A program made the translations under genes and the position numbers. From NCBI RefSeq assembly GCF_000425025.1, contig NZ_KE384294.1:1-64000 (forward strand): DNA of 64,000 bases, in the 5' to 3' direction. A model generated the notes under the pieces. That model saw only the letters and a program-made list of their open reading frames with translations, searched no databases and was not told the DNA's origin. The DNA is from Streptococcus castoreus DSM 17536 (GTDB lineage Bacteria; Bacillota; Bacilli; Lactobacillales; Streptococcaceae). Shown here piece by piece: positions 1 to 8,467 of the stretch. Position 1 is the first letter of the stretch. Every line of letters starts with the position of its first letter.

Positions 1-890
1 TCAAAATAGCTCAATCGCTTAAGCGAAGCCGACAAACGATTCATAAGGTTGTAACTTTCCTAAAACAAGGAAAGTCAGCCAATGACTATTATCAGTTCTA
101 CAAGGCCAATAAATCTCGCTGTGGACGTCGTCAAGCTATTCTTTCTGATGATGAAAAGACCTTCATCCAAAGTTATCTGAAGCAAGATTGGAGCCTAGAT
201 GTGATTAAAGGGACCTTTCCAGACTGCATTTCTTATTCTATGAAAACCTTGTATCGTCTGGTAGATCGTGGGGGACTCAAGGCAGAGGAGATGCCTTGGA
301 AAGGCAAACGGAGACCAAATGGTTATTCAGAGAAACGTGGGAAACAAGCTTTTCGACGTAATCTACGTGAGCGAGCCGAGAAATACCCTGACTTTGAGAC
401 AGAATTTGGTCATTTAGAAGGGGACACCATTGTCGGTAAGAACCATAAGAGTGCTGTTATCACCTTGGTAGAACGCTTATCTAAAGCCATCATTACCCTT
501 CAAACAAATGGAAGAAAAGCTAGCGATGTCGAAACCTCTATTCATCGTTGGTTGGCTAGATTTCCAAAGCATGTGTTCAAGTCCATTACCTTTGATTGTG
601 GCAAGGAATTTTCAAACTGGAAATCACTGTCCAATGCGCACGATATTGACATTTTCTTTACGGATCCTGGTTGTCCAGGTCAGCGTGGTCTCAACGAGCA
701 TTCGAATGGTCTCCTAAGAAGGCATGGTTTACCCAAACAAATGGACTTTAGTGGCATTTCTCAAGAAGTATTATCAGACATAGCTGATAAGAGGAACATA
801 ATCCCACGAAAATCCTTGGACTATAAAACACCCTACCAACTATTTCTGAGTCACATCATGATGTCCAACTTAATTTGACAATTTGAGAGT
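1..890 (+). mobile_element. IS30-family insertion sequence, left part outside the window
   Basis: The first 0.9 kb holds most of an IS30-type transposase gene whose 5' end lies before base 1. The right boundary is uncertain. The A+T-rich stretch from the end of the gene to about base 890 contains TAATTTGACAATTTGAGAG, which looks like a terminal inverted repeat, but the left end needed to confirm it is not in view. No target duplication can be assessed. From memory the element resembles IS1239 of S. pyogenes. Confidence 0.75.
3..878 (+). CDS. IS30-family transposase, 5'-truncated by the window edge
   Basis: The frame is open from base 3 to a TGA at 876-878 and gives at least 291 residues, so the GTG at 201 is internal and not the start. 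The visible N-terminal part has a helix-turn-helix-like stretch (KIAQSLKRSRQTIHKVV). A DDE integrase core follows, with Asp in EGDTIVG, Asp in TFDCGKEF and Glu in GLNEHSNGLLRR, the spacing typical of IS30 transposases. The C-terminal KSLDYKTPYQLF motif is also family-typical. No internal stop or frameshift is visible, so the enzyme may be active if the missing start is intact. Confidence 0.88.
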   Translation, partial: KIAQSLKRSRQTIHKVVTFLKQGKSANDYYQFYKANKSRCGRRQAILSDDEKTFIQSYLKQDWSLDVIKGTFPDCISYSMKTLYRLVDRGGLKAEEMPWKGKRRPNGYSEKRGKQAFRRNLRERAEKYPDFETEFGHLEGDTIVGKNHKSAVITLVERLSKAIITLQTNGRKASDVETSIHRWLARFPKHVFKSITFDCGKEFSNWKSLSNAHDIDIFFTDPGCPGQRGLNEHSNGLLRRHGLPKQMDFSGISQEVLSDIADKRNIIPRKSLDYKTPYQLFLSHIMMSNLI

Positions 891-931
891 TAATTAATCA
901 TAATTGTTCCCCTTTGAAAGGAATGCTTTGA

Positions 932-1822
932 TTAGTTTGTTGACTTTCTTAATTTGATAAACAAGGCTGCCACTAAAGAAGTTATCCCTAGTAAGGAAAT
1001 TAGCATGGACGATTTGTCTCTCGTTGCTGGGAGAGTTATCTTTTTCTTGGTGACAACCATGCTCACTTTACGGTTATAAGGGATGGAAATATCCTTTTTA
1101 TAGCCTCCAATATAGGAAATAAGGCGCCCCAACTCATCAATAATGGCACTTGGTTTTTCAATGGTCTGATCGAGGTATTTAGTTTTATAAAGAGATTGCT
1201 CCATTTGTTTCTTTTCGTGGTAAGCAGCCATTACTTCACCAAAAGAGTCACCAACAGAATAAACTTGAGTCGTCAAATCAGATTTTTGCGCCATCATCGT
1301 AGTGAATTTGGCAGTGGCACTATTGAAAGCTTCCATTTTCTCAAATAAGTTATGTTTAGCTATCATGTATCTTAGAATTGAACTTGATGAACTCCTCATA
1401 TGTGGTGTTGGATTGGTATCTAATTGGTCATCAGCAGTAGGTAAACAAGTAACTCTGGCATCTTCTAAAGGTAAATTATCACTCTCTCCACCACGAATAG
1501 GTAAAGGCTTAAGATCCTCTGAATTGTCTAGATTGACTGACTTATCTAACTGAGACGATGAGAACTGCCCATGAGTCACATTTTCTAATTTTTCTATTTG
1601 AGAAGCTTCCGGAAAATCTTCAAACGTCTTTTCTGTCGATTCCCCCGTCTGATCTTCCATCACATGTTCTTCTTTAGAGGGTAAGGCGGATTCAGTAGGA
1701 GACATCTGTTTTTCCACCTTTGTTTCCATCATCGAAAGCTGATCGGCTGTAATCGTCCAACTGCCACAACTCAAAGTTGCTAACACAATAATGCTCGCTA
1801 AACACACTTTTTTATTAAGCAT
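932..1822 (-). CDS. Cell-surface protein with variant LPATR sorting signal
   Basis: This is a 296-residue protein of unknown function. It starts with a signal peptide (MLNKKVCLASIIVLATLSCG, then WTITADQ) and continues with an acidic, Ser/Glu/Asp-rich region (about residues 30-150) likely to be extended. A more ordered, charged segment covers about 150-250. The C-terminus has the three-part arrangement of a sortase substrate: LPATRDK, about 20 hydrophobic residues, and the basic tail KLRKSTN. The fifth motif position is Arg instead of Gly, so anchoring by housekeeping sortase A is uncertain. It is monocistronic, between the IS element and recN. The architecture is well supported; the role is unknown. 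Confidence 0.75.
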   Translation of the reverse strand: MLNKKVCLASIIVLATLSCGSWTITADQLSMMETKVEKQMSPTESALPSKEEHVMEDQTGESTEKTFEDFPEASQIEKLENVTHGQFSSSQLDKSVNLDNSEDLKPLPIRGGESDNLPLEDARVTCLPTADDQLDTNPTPHMRSSSSSILRYMIAKHNLFEKMEAFNSATAKFTTMMAQKSDLTTQVYSVGDSFGEVMAAYHEKKQMEQSLYKTKYLDQTIEKPSAIIDELGRLISYIGGYKKDISIPYNRKVSMVVTKKKITLPATRDKSSMLISLLGITSLVAALFIKLRKSTN

Positions 1823-1940
1823 CTATGCCTCCCAGCTTAAAATTCTCTTATCTATTCTACTATTTATCATAGCTTTGTCAAGAGAACTAACAAAACATAG
1901 CTGCCCGCTTTACAACTCCATTTTTTACTCTATATGATTA

Positions 1941-3602
1941 TTAATACTTGAATAGCAATTCGCGAGCCTGTGTCAAGGCAGCCTCAGTTATATCAGTACC
2001 AGCAATCATCTTTGCAATTTCTTCAACACGCTCTTCTGATGTGAGTAGTCTTACTGTAGAAACGGTTGAATCTTTCTTACTTTCTTTAGAAATAAAATAT
2101 TGATAATCTGCAATAGCTATCACTTGGGGCAAATGAGAGATCGCCAAAACTTGACCATGGCGACCAATTTTAGATATTTTCTGTGCAATTGCCTGGGCAA
2201 CACGTCCTGAAACACCAGTATCAACCTCATCAAAGACAATACTTGTCTTATCTTCTTTTTTTGAAATGGCTGCTTTAATAGCCAACATTAACCGTGATAA
2301 TTCACCACCAGAAACGACTTTTGCCAAAGGTTTAAAGCCCTCGCCAGGGTTAGTTGAAATATAAAATTCTAGATGCTCATTCCCCTCACGATTAAATTTT
2401 GATTTGGTAAACTGAACGCTAAAATCGGCATTCTCCATGCAAAGATCTTTGAGTTCAGCTTTAATAGCCGCTTCTAATTGTTCGGCAAGGGCATGGCGTT
2501 GTTCACTCAATTCTAATGCAGCAGTAACTAATTGCCTTTCTAGTGCTTTTAATTCCAACTCTAAATCTCCTGAAAAACCATCATTACCTGTTAGTAATTG
2601 ATACTCTTTTAGACTATTGTCATAGTAATCAAGAAGATCATTTACATTCCCACCATATTTTTTGGTTAAACTATTGAGAGTATCCAAGCGAAACTCAACT
2701 TCTTGCAATCTTCCTGAATCAAAATTCAACTGATCAATGGTAGCTGATAATTGTTTACTCACTTCTTCTAAAATATAGTAAGCTTCTGAAATCGTTGCTG
2801 ACATGGTTTTATAATTAGAATCAAAACTTTCAATAGACTGCAAGTCATTCATACTAGAACGAATATTGGAAAGACTTGAAAAATCTTCGTTATCTAACAT
2901 GGCATAAGCATTAGTCAAGGTGTCTGCAATTTTCTTATGATTCAGTAGGCGGTCTCTTTCTTGATTTAGACGCTCATCTTCTCCTCGACTTAGATCTGCT
3001 GCTTCTATTTCTGCTATTTGAAAAGCTAACATCTCAATACGAGCCTTGTGCTCTTTTTCGTTCTTTTGCTTTTCAACAACTTGTTGTCGTAAGGTTTTAT
3101 AACGATCAAAAATAACTTGATAGTTTTTTTTGGCATGATCAAAATCAGCATCACCAAACGCATCTAAAATCTGTTGATGCAATTGTGGTCGCATTAACTC
3201 TTCTTGATCGTGCTGACCATGAATATCGACTAGAAATCGACCAACCTGTTTCAAGGTTGCCAAATTGACCATTTGACCATTAATGCGACTAACACTTCTG
3301 CCATTAGCAAAAATATCACGACGAATAATTAATTCCTCTTCCATCGCGATACCTGAAGCTTCCAAACAAGCAACTAAACCAGGGCTAGCATCCACTGAAA
3401 AGAAGCCTTCAATTTCTGCTTTATTAGCTCCATGACGAATCACCTCTATGCTAGCACGCGCCCCTAGCATCATATTCATCGCATCAATAATAATGGATTT
3501 TCCTGCACCAGTTTCCCCAGTTAAGACTGTCATACCATTTTCAAAATTTAGGGAGATTTCCTCAATAATGGCAAAATTCTTAATAGAAATTTCTAATAAC
3601 AT
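1941..3602 (-). CDS. recN: DNA repair protein RecN
   Basis: This is an SMC-like ATPase of 553 residues that acts early in double-strand break repair. The N-terminal half has Walker A GETGAGKS near residue 30. Long coiled-coil segments follow (about 150-360). The C-terminal half has the ABC signature SGGELSRLMLA and Walker B VFDEVDTGVSG. Length is normal for Firmicute RecN. I chose the ATG at 3602, preceded by AGGGAG, over an upstream in-frame TTG at 3605. It lies just downstream of argR and probably shares a transcript with it and tlyA. Confidence 0.96.
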   Translation of the reverse strand: MLLEISIKNFAIIEEISLNFENGMTVLTGETGAGKSIIIDAMNMMLGARASIEVIRHGANKAEIEGFFSVDASPGLVACLEASGIAMEEELIIRRDIFANGRSVSRINGQMVNLATLKQVGRFLVDIHGQHDQEELMRPQLHQQILDAFGDADFDHAKKNYQVIFDRYKTLRQQVVEKQKNEKEHKARIEMLAFQIAEIEAADLSRGEDERLNQERDRLLNHKKIADTLTNAYAMLDNEDFSSLSNIRSSMNDLQSIESFDSNYKTMSATISEAYYILEEVSKQLSATIDQLNFDSGRLQEVEFRLDTLNSLTKKYGGNVNDLLDYYDNSLKEYQLLTGNDGFSGDLELELKALERQLVTAALELSEQRHALAEQLEAAIKAELKDLCMENADFSVQFTKSKFNREGNEHLEFYISTNPGEGFKPLAKVVSGGELSRLMLAIKAAISKKEDKTSIVFDEVDTGVSGRVAQAIAQKISKIGRHGQVLAISHLPQVIAIADYQYFISKESKKDSTVSTVRLLTSEERVEEIAKMIAGTDITEAALTQARELLFKY

Positions 3603-3620
3603 CAATTTCTCCCTATTTTC

Positions 3621-4091
3621 TTAGGCTAGACCCTTCATCCAAAGTGATACCTCTTGACGAATAAGACTAGCATCTGCTTCTGATTTGGCAATCAATAATA
3701 AACTATCGTCATCTGCAATAAGGCTAAAAATAGCTTCTGAAAAATCTGTTAGTAGGTAACGCTTGATTAATTTGCTATTTCCAGGAACAACCTTTAAATA
3801 AATGTGTTGCTCCAAACCTTCTGTCTTATCAGAGATGCCTAAAATAGTACTTTTAATAGACCTTGGACCTTGGATAACTTTCTTACCACTATCTTGTGAC
3901 AAACCGTAAACGTAACGACCACTTCCTGATGGAATTTTGACAATACCAATCTCATTCATATCTCTTGAAATTGTTGCCTGTGTCAGTTCCAAACCATGCT
4001 CGTTTAGTAATTTCAACAAATCATGTTGCGTCTCAACAGCATGTGTCAAAACCATCTTTTTAATTAATTCAAGTCGTTTATTCTTTTTCAT
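3621..4091 (-). CDS. argR: ArgR/AhrC-family regulator linked to recN
   Basis: This 156-residue member of the arginine repressor family has an N-terminal winged helix (MKKNKRLELIKKMVLTHAV to about residue 70, including QATISRDMNEIG) and a C-terminal hexamerisation/ligand domain. The start is the ATG at 4091, with AAGGA about 11 bases upstream; the reading frame is open a further 8 codons. It overlaps the end of tlyA by 14 bases. The ligand loop reads IADDDSLLLIA and lacks the glycine of the usual GDD motif, unlike the paralogue at 60.4 kb. Arginine sensing may therefore be altered. Regulation of arginine genes is inferred from the family. Confidence 0.9.
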   Translation of the reverse strand: MKKNKRLELIKKMVLTHAVETQHDLLKLLNEHGLELTQATISRDMNEIGIVKIPSGSGRYVYGLSQDSGKKVIQGPRSIKSTILGISDKTEGLEQHIYLKVVPGNSKLIKRYLLTDFSEAIFSLIADDDSLLLIAKSEADASLIRQEVSLWMKGLA

Positions 4092-4905
4092 GTTTCTCAA
4101 ATTCCTTATGTGCATTGGTAACCACTTCCTGAATCACATGAGATGCCACCGTTTCAGGAACATCTGATTTAATAAGATGAACTAAAAACTCAATATTGCC
4201 ATGACCACCTTGGATAGGAGAAAAATCAAGCCCCTTAACTATAAATCCGTAATCTAGCGCAAAATCAACAACTTTTTGGATAACTTTTTCATGAATCTGT
4301 CGATCTTTAACAATCCCTTTTTTGCCAATTTGATCACGCCCCGCTTCAAATTGCGGTTTAATCAAGGCAACAACCTGCCCTTGATCTGGCAAAATAGCAT
4401 GCAAGGCTGGTAAAATCAAACAAAGCGAGATAAAAGACACATCAATACTGGCAAATTCTGGTTGACCCTCAGTAAAATCTGCTGGCTTGGCATAACGGAA
4501 ATTGTACTGTTCCATACTTCTTACACGAGGATCTTGTCGCAATTTCCATGCTAGTTGATTGGTGCCAACATCAACTGCATAAACCAACTTTGCCCCTGCT
4601 TGCAGCATGACATCTGTAAAGCCACCTGTTGAAGCGCCAATATCAATACCAATTTTTGCGGCAATGGATAAGCCAAAAACTTGTAACCCTTTTTCCAATT
4701 TTAAACCGCCTCGGCTAACATACTTGAGTTTGTCACCTTTAAGCTTCAATTCTATGCCGTCATCAATTTTTTCTCCTGGCTTATCATAACGTTCACCATT
4801 AATGACTGAAACCACCAAGCCCGCCATAACACCACGTTTTGCTTGCTCTCGTGTTTCAAATAACCCTTGCTTATAGGCTAATACATCTACTCTTTCCTTA
4901 GGCAT
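4078..4905 (-). CDS. tlyA: TlyA-family rRNA 2'-O-methyltransferase / hemolysin-like
   Basis: This 275-residue protein has an N-terminal S4 RNA-binding domain (MPKERVDVLAYKQGLFETRE to about residue 65) and an FtsJ-like SAM-dependent methyltransferase domain with the glycine-rich motif GIDIGASTGGFTDVML near residue 90. Characterised TlyA proteins methylate rRNA; the hemolysin name is historical. It overlaps ispA by 8 bases and argR by 14, consistent with one operon. The family assignment is firm, but the exact rRNA target in this species is unknown. Confidence 0.92.
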   Translation of the reverse strand: MPKERVDVLAYKQGLFETREQAKRGVMAGLVVSVINGERYDKPGEKIDDGIELKLKGDKLKYVSRGGLKLEKGLQVFGLSIAAKIGIDIGASTGGFTDVMLQAGAKLVYAVDVGTNQLAWKLRQDPRVRSMEQYNFRYAKPADFTEGQPEFASIDVSFISLCLILPALHAILPDQGQVVALIKPQFEAGRDQIGKKGIVKDRQIHEKVIQKVVDFALDYGFIVKGLDFSPIQGGHGNIEFLVHLIKSDVPETVASHVIQEVVTNAHKEFEKHEKE

Positions 4906-5767
4906 TGAGTCGCAACCCTTCTATCATTTTAATAATAGTCTGAGGTTTAAAGTCTATTTCACTTTCTAATGTTCGGAAAATAGCAAGAGCCTGATCTAAT
5001 GTATCATTTAAGACAAAGTAGGATTGTTCTAGCCCAAGTAAACTTGGATAAGTCACTTTTTCAGCTGCCAAGTCTTTTTGAGGTGTTTTTCCAATATCCT
5101 CAAAGCTAGCTGTGACATCTAAAATATCATCTCTTATTTGAAAAGCATGCCCAACCAACAGGCCCACTTGCCATAATTGTTGACAGATATGTTCTGCTTG
5201 CTCTGCCACAATGGCAGCTGCCAAAAAAGGATAGGCTAGTAATTTTCCTGTTTTATTGGCATGAATCGCTGATAATTGGGAACTATTCAAGTTTTGATTT
5301 TCCCCTTTCATATCTAGCATTTGACCACCTACCATGCCAGAGGTTCCAGAGGCAAGCGAAAGATGGTGAATTAACTGAATCTTGATTTTGCTTGGTAAGC
5401 TAGCTTGTGCAACAAGTCCAAAAGCATCTAGAAACAGACCATCTCCAGCCAAAATAGCGGTTACCTCATCAAACTGCTTGTGGTTGGTCAATCTCCCACG
5501 ACGATAATCATCATTATCCATAATCGGTAAATCATCATGAATAAGGCTACCTGTGTGAATCATTTCAAGTGCCGCAGCGAGGTCAAAATGTGCCTCATTT
5601 AAAATGACACCAAAGCCCTCCAAAACTTCTAATAACAACAGTGGGCGAATGCGTTTGCCACCACCGTTAATAGAATATAAAATAGCTTCTGTAAGTTCCT
5701 CAGAAACTGTCAAAGAACTTTTATAGTATCGACAAATAGCAGCATCAATTTTAGCTAATTTGTTCAT
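4898..5767 (-). CDS. ispA: Farnesyl diphosphate synthase (polyprenyl synthetase)
   Basis: This cytoplasmic isoprenoid chain elongation enzyme has 289 residues and supplies farnesyl diphosphate for undecaprenyl phosphate. The first aspartate-rich motif is IHDDLPIMDNDD near residue 80, and the second is QIRDDILD near 210. The conserved GGGKRIRPLLLLE lies near residue 35. Its ATG overlaps the xseB stop by one base (TAATG) and its end overlaps tlyA, so translation is probably coupled. Length is normal. Confidence 0.94.
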   Translation of the reverse strand: MNKLAKIDAAICRYYKSSLTVSEELTEAILYSINGGGKRIRPLLLLEVLEGFGVILNEAHFDLAAALEMIHTGSLIHDDLPIMDNDDYRRGRLTNHKQFDEVTAILAGDGLFLDAFGLVAQASLPSKIKIQLIHHLSLASGTSGMVGGQMLDMKGENQNLNSSQLSAIHANKTGKLLAYPFLAAAIVAEQAEHICQQLWQVGLLVGHAFQIRDDILDVTASFEDIGKTPQKDLAAEKVTYPSLLGLEQSYFVLNDTLDQALAIFRTLESEIDFKPQTIIKMIEGLRLNA

Positions 5768-5982
5768 TAGGTGTCCATTTCCACTTCCGTATCATCTGCC
5801 TGCATTACCTTAACAAGTGTTTTTTCTGCTGTTTGTAAGGTTTTTTGTAAGTCTTTTGACAGAAGCATTCCTTTTTGGAATTCTGAAATAGCTTCTTCTA
5901 GAGGCACATCACCATTTTCAAGTTTAGTGACAATCGCTTCTAAATCCTGTAAGTTTTCTTCAAATGTTTTCGTTTTTGACAT
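5767..5982 (-). CDS. xseB: Exodeoxyribonuclease VII small subunit
   Basis: This 71-residue protein has the conserved small-subunit signature [26 protein letters not shown], rich in helix-forming residues. It binds XseA to form exonuclease VII, which degrades single-stranded DNA into oligonucleotides. It overlaps the 3' end of xseA by 23 bases and the ispA start by one. Length is typical. Confidence 0.95.
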   Translation of the reverse strand: MSKTKTFEENLQDLEAIVTKLENGDVPLEEAISEFQKGMLLSKDLQKTLQTAEKTLVKVMQADDTEVEMDT

Positions 5983-7300
5983 TTTTTACCTCTACTTCTA
6001 ATTGACCATCACGCATCATAATACTCAGTTGATCTCCTTTGACAACGTCTCGTATTGAAGCCACAAGTTCTTGATCCTTTTTTACCATAGCATAGCCACG
6101 TGCAATAATGCGATTGGTATCAAGCGACAACAAAGCATCCTGTGCTTTCTCAAAGCGTGCTAATTGACCATCATACTGGTTTGTCATATTGGAGATGAGC
6201 AAACGACTTGTAGTTCTAACACGGTCCTGATAGCGCTCAATTTTTGTTTGTAACTGTAAACCAATCAGTTGATGATCAAGTTGTAATTTTCTTTCCCTTG
6301 CCTTTGTTATCCTATCTTTCAAATTGGCTCTCAAGGCAACATCAAAGCGATCAATTTTTTGCACATAAGCATCGTAAAGCCGTTCTGGCTGTCTAAAAAT
6401 AACTGATTGGGATAGGTTCGCCACTTTTTCTTGATTTTGTTTAATCCGACGTAAACAGGCTTGATAAGACCTATTTTGCTGCTGTGCGATCCAAGAAATA
6501 AGATCTGCTTTTGTGACCGGGGTTGCCAGTTCTGCAGCAGCTGTTGGTGTAGCGGCTCTACGATCTGCAACAAAATCTGCCAAGGTTGTATCGGTTTCAT
6601 GACCAACACTAGAAATAATTGGAAGCTTAGATTCAAAAATGGCTTGAACCACTATTTCTTCATTAAAGGCCCAAAGATCCTCTATCGAACCGCCACCACG
6701 CCCAACAATCAAAAGATCTAAATCATCTCTCTGATTGGCTCTCATAATGTTAGTTCTAACTTCTTGCGCCGCACCTTCTCCTTGAACTTTGGTGGGAAAT
6801 AACAAAATCTCGACCCCCGGAAATCGTCTAGATAGGGTCGTAATAATGTCTCTGATAACAGCTCCGCTTGAACTCGTAATAACTCCGATTTTTGACACAA
6901 ACTGTGGAAGAGGTTGCTTATGTTTCTGATCAAAATATCCCTCAGCTGTCAATTTTTTCTTTAATTGTTCAAACTGCAAAGCCAAGGCACCAACACCATC
7001 TGGCTCTGCTTTTTCGATAATAATCGAATAAGACCCTCCGGGTTCGTAAAGCTGCACACGACCGATAACATTAAGTTTCATGCCCTCTTCAAGATCAAAC
7101 CCTAATTTTTTATAGGCTCCCGCCCACATAGTGGCTTGAATGACAGCCCCTTCGTCTTTCAATGAAAAATACTGATGGGTCGGTCTTTTGCGAAAATTGG
7201 AAACTTGACCAGTTAGATAAACTCGCTCCAAATAAGGATCCCGGTCAAATTTCAATTTCAAATATTTTGTCAAATGAGTAACCGTTAAATATTCTGTCAT
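5960..7300 (-). CDS. xseA: Exodeoxyribonuclease VII large subunit
   Basis: This is the catalytic subunit of exonuclease VII, 446 residues. It has an N-terminal OB-fold nucleic-acid-binding domain (about 1-100, with [17 protein letters not shown]), then the nuclease core with [28 protein letters not shown] and [26 protein letters not shown] coiled-coil region follows. I chose the ATG at 7300 over an in-frame GTG at 7315 because AAAGGTGG lies just upstream of it. It is the first gene of the xseA-xseB-ispA-tlyA-argR-recN run. Confidence 0.96.
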   Translation of the reverse strand: MTEYLTVTHLTKYLKLKFDRDPYLERVYLTGQVSNFRKRPTHQYFSLKDEGAVIQATMWAGAYKKLGFDLEEGMKLNVIGRVQLYEPGGSYSIIIEKAEPDGVGALALQFEQLKKKLTAEGYFDQKHKQPLPQFVSKIGVITSSSGAVIRDIITTLSRRFPGVEILLFPTKVQGEGAAQEVRTNIMRANQRDDLDLLIVGRGGGSIEDLWAFNEEIVVQAIFESKLPIISSVGHETDTTLADFVADRRAATPTAAAELATPVTKADLISWIAQQQNRSYQACLRRIKQNQEKVANLSQSVIFRQPERLYDAYVQKIDRFDVALRANLKDRITKARERKLQLDHQLIGLQLQTKIERYQDRVRTTSRLLISNMTNQYDGQLARFEKAQDALLSLDTNRIIARGYAMVKKDQELVASIRDVVKGDQLSIMMRDGQLEVEVKNVKNENI

Positions 7301-7391
7301 CAAGCCACCTTTCACTTATTTGAATTATTAGGATACCAATGTATACTAACGCAATTATACCATTTTTTGGAATAAATAGTGAGCAGAAGAT

Positions 7392-7424
7392 CAGAAAAAG
7401 AGCCAAGTCCGACTCCTTTTTCTG
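7392..7424 (-). terminator. Intrinsic terminator after folD
   Basis: AGAAAAAGGAGTC and GGCTCTTTTTCT form a stem of about 11 bp, with the T-rich arm at the end of the folD transcript. The stem is nearly symmetrical and could act on either strand. Confidence 0.65.
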
Positions 7425-7458
7425 TTATATCTATCAAACCAGTTGAACGATTACTACT

Positions 7459-8313
7459 TCAATGACTAACGCTACGAAGAGCTGCCTGGTAAGTTTGTTC
7501 TAACAACATGGTAATGGTCATCGGACCAACACCACCCGGAACAGGGGTTATCTTGCTAGCAACTTCTGCAACCTCGTCAAAGGCGACATCACCAATCAAT
7601 TTACCGCTATCATCACGGTTCATGCCAACGTCAATCACAACAGCCCCCTCTTTAATAAACTCCTTTGTGACAAAATGCCCTTGACCAATTGCCACGATGA
7701 GAACATCCGCATGACGACAAACCTCTTTTAAGTGACGAGTTCTAGAATGCGTTAGGGTTACTGTTGCATTTTTATCTAGCAACAGCTGTGCCATAGGCTT
7801 TCCAACAATATTTGATCTTCCAATAATAACCGCATGTTTGCCTTCAAGGTCAACTTTATAGTTACGAAACATCTCCATAATTCCAGCTGGTGTGCAAGGG
7901 ACCATTAAGGGACGTCCTGACCAAAGATGACCTGTATTCATAGGATGAAAACCGTCAACATCTTTTTTGGGATCAATGGCGAGAATGATCTTTTTATCAT
8001 TAATATGTTTTGGCAGAGGGAGTTGTACCAAAATACCATGAATAGAGTCATCTACATTATAGTGTTCAATCACTGCAATAAGTTCTTCTTGGCAAATTGA
8101 TTCTGATAGCCTAACGGTCTCGCTCTTAAAACCAGCTGCAAGGGCAGCAAGTTCTTTATTACGGACGTAGACTTGACTCGCAGGATTATCTCCCACGAGA
8201 ATCACTACTAGACCTGGAACAATCCCTTTTTCCCGCTTTAATTGGGTAACTTTTTCCGTCAATTCTGTTTGCATTTTTTGGGCTAGGACCTTCCCATTAA
8301 TTATTTCAGTCAT
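7459..8313 (-). CDS. folD: Bifunctional methylenetetrahydrofolate dehydrogenase/cyclohydrolase
   Basis: This 284-residue enzyme interconverts 5,10-methylene-, methenyl- and 10-formyl-tetrahydrofolate for purine and formyl-methionine synthesis. The catalytic-domain motif [10 protein letters not shown] lies near residue 50. The Rossmann segment [19 protein letters not shown] is near 160, and the family motif [10 protein letters not shown] is near the C-terminus. GAAGGGGG is well placed for the ATG at 8313, not for the ATG two codons upstream. It is monocistronic between two terminator-like hairpins. Confidence 0.96.
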   Translation of the reverse strand: MTEIINGKVLAQKMQTELTEKVTQLKREKGIVPGLVVILVGDNPASQVYVRNKELAALAAGFKSETVRLSESICQEELIAVIEHYNVDDSIHGILVQLPLPKHINDKKIILAIDPKKDVDGFHPMNTGHLWSGRPLMVPCTPAGIMEMFRNYKVDLEGKHAVIIGRSNIVGKPMAQLLLDKNATVTLTHSRTRHLKEVCRHADVLIVAIGQGHFVTKEFIKEGAVVIDVGMNRDDSGKLIGDVAFDEVAEVASKITPVPGGVGPMTITMLLEQTYQAALRSVSH

Positions 8314-8423
8314 CGACATCCCCCTTCATGTTAATTCTCTATATTATATCAAAAAATGGCATTATGCTCTCTTATTTTATCTTTTGATGTTACTAAATTC
8401 CTCTTACCTGACCTTGGTTATAA

Positions 8424-8460
8424 ATCAAAAGAGACTTTGAGTTTCTCTCATCGCCTCTTA
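8424..8460 (-). terminator. Probable terminator after phosphoglucomutase
   Basis: On the minus strand AAGAGGC pairs with GTCTCTT (one G-U pair), with an inner GAG/CTC pairing, and a short TTTTGATTT tract follows. The T run is weak. Confidence 0.45.
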
Positions 8461-8467
8461 TCGTTTT

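Noticed and set aside
6331..6933. Minus-strand open frames inside xseA (101 and 63 codons)
   Set aside because: Out-of-frame shadows of a complete, well-conserved gene.
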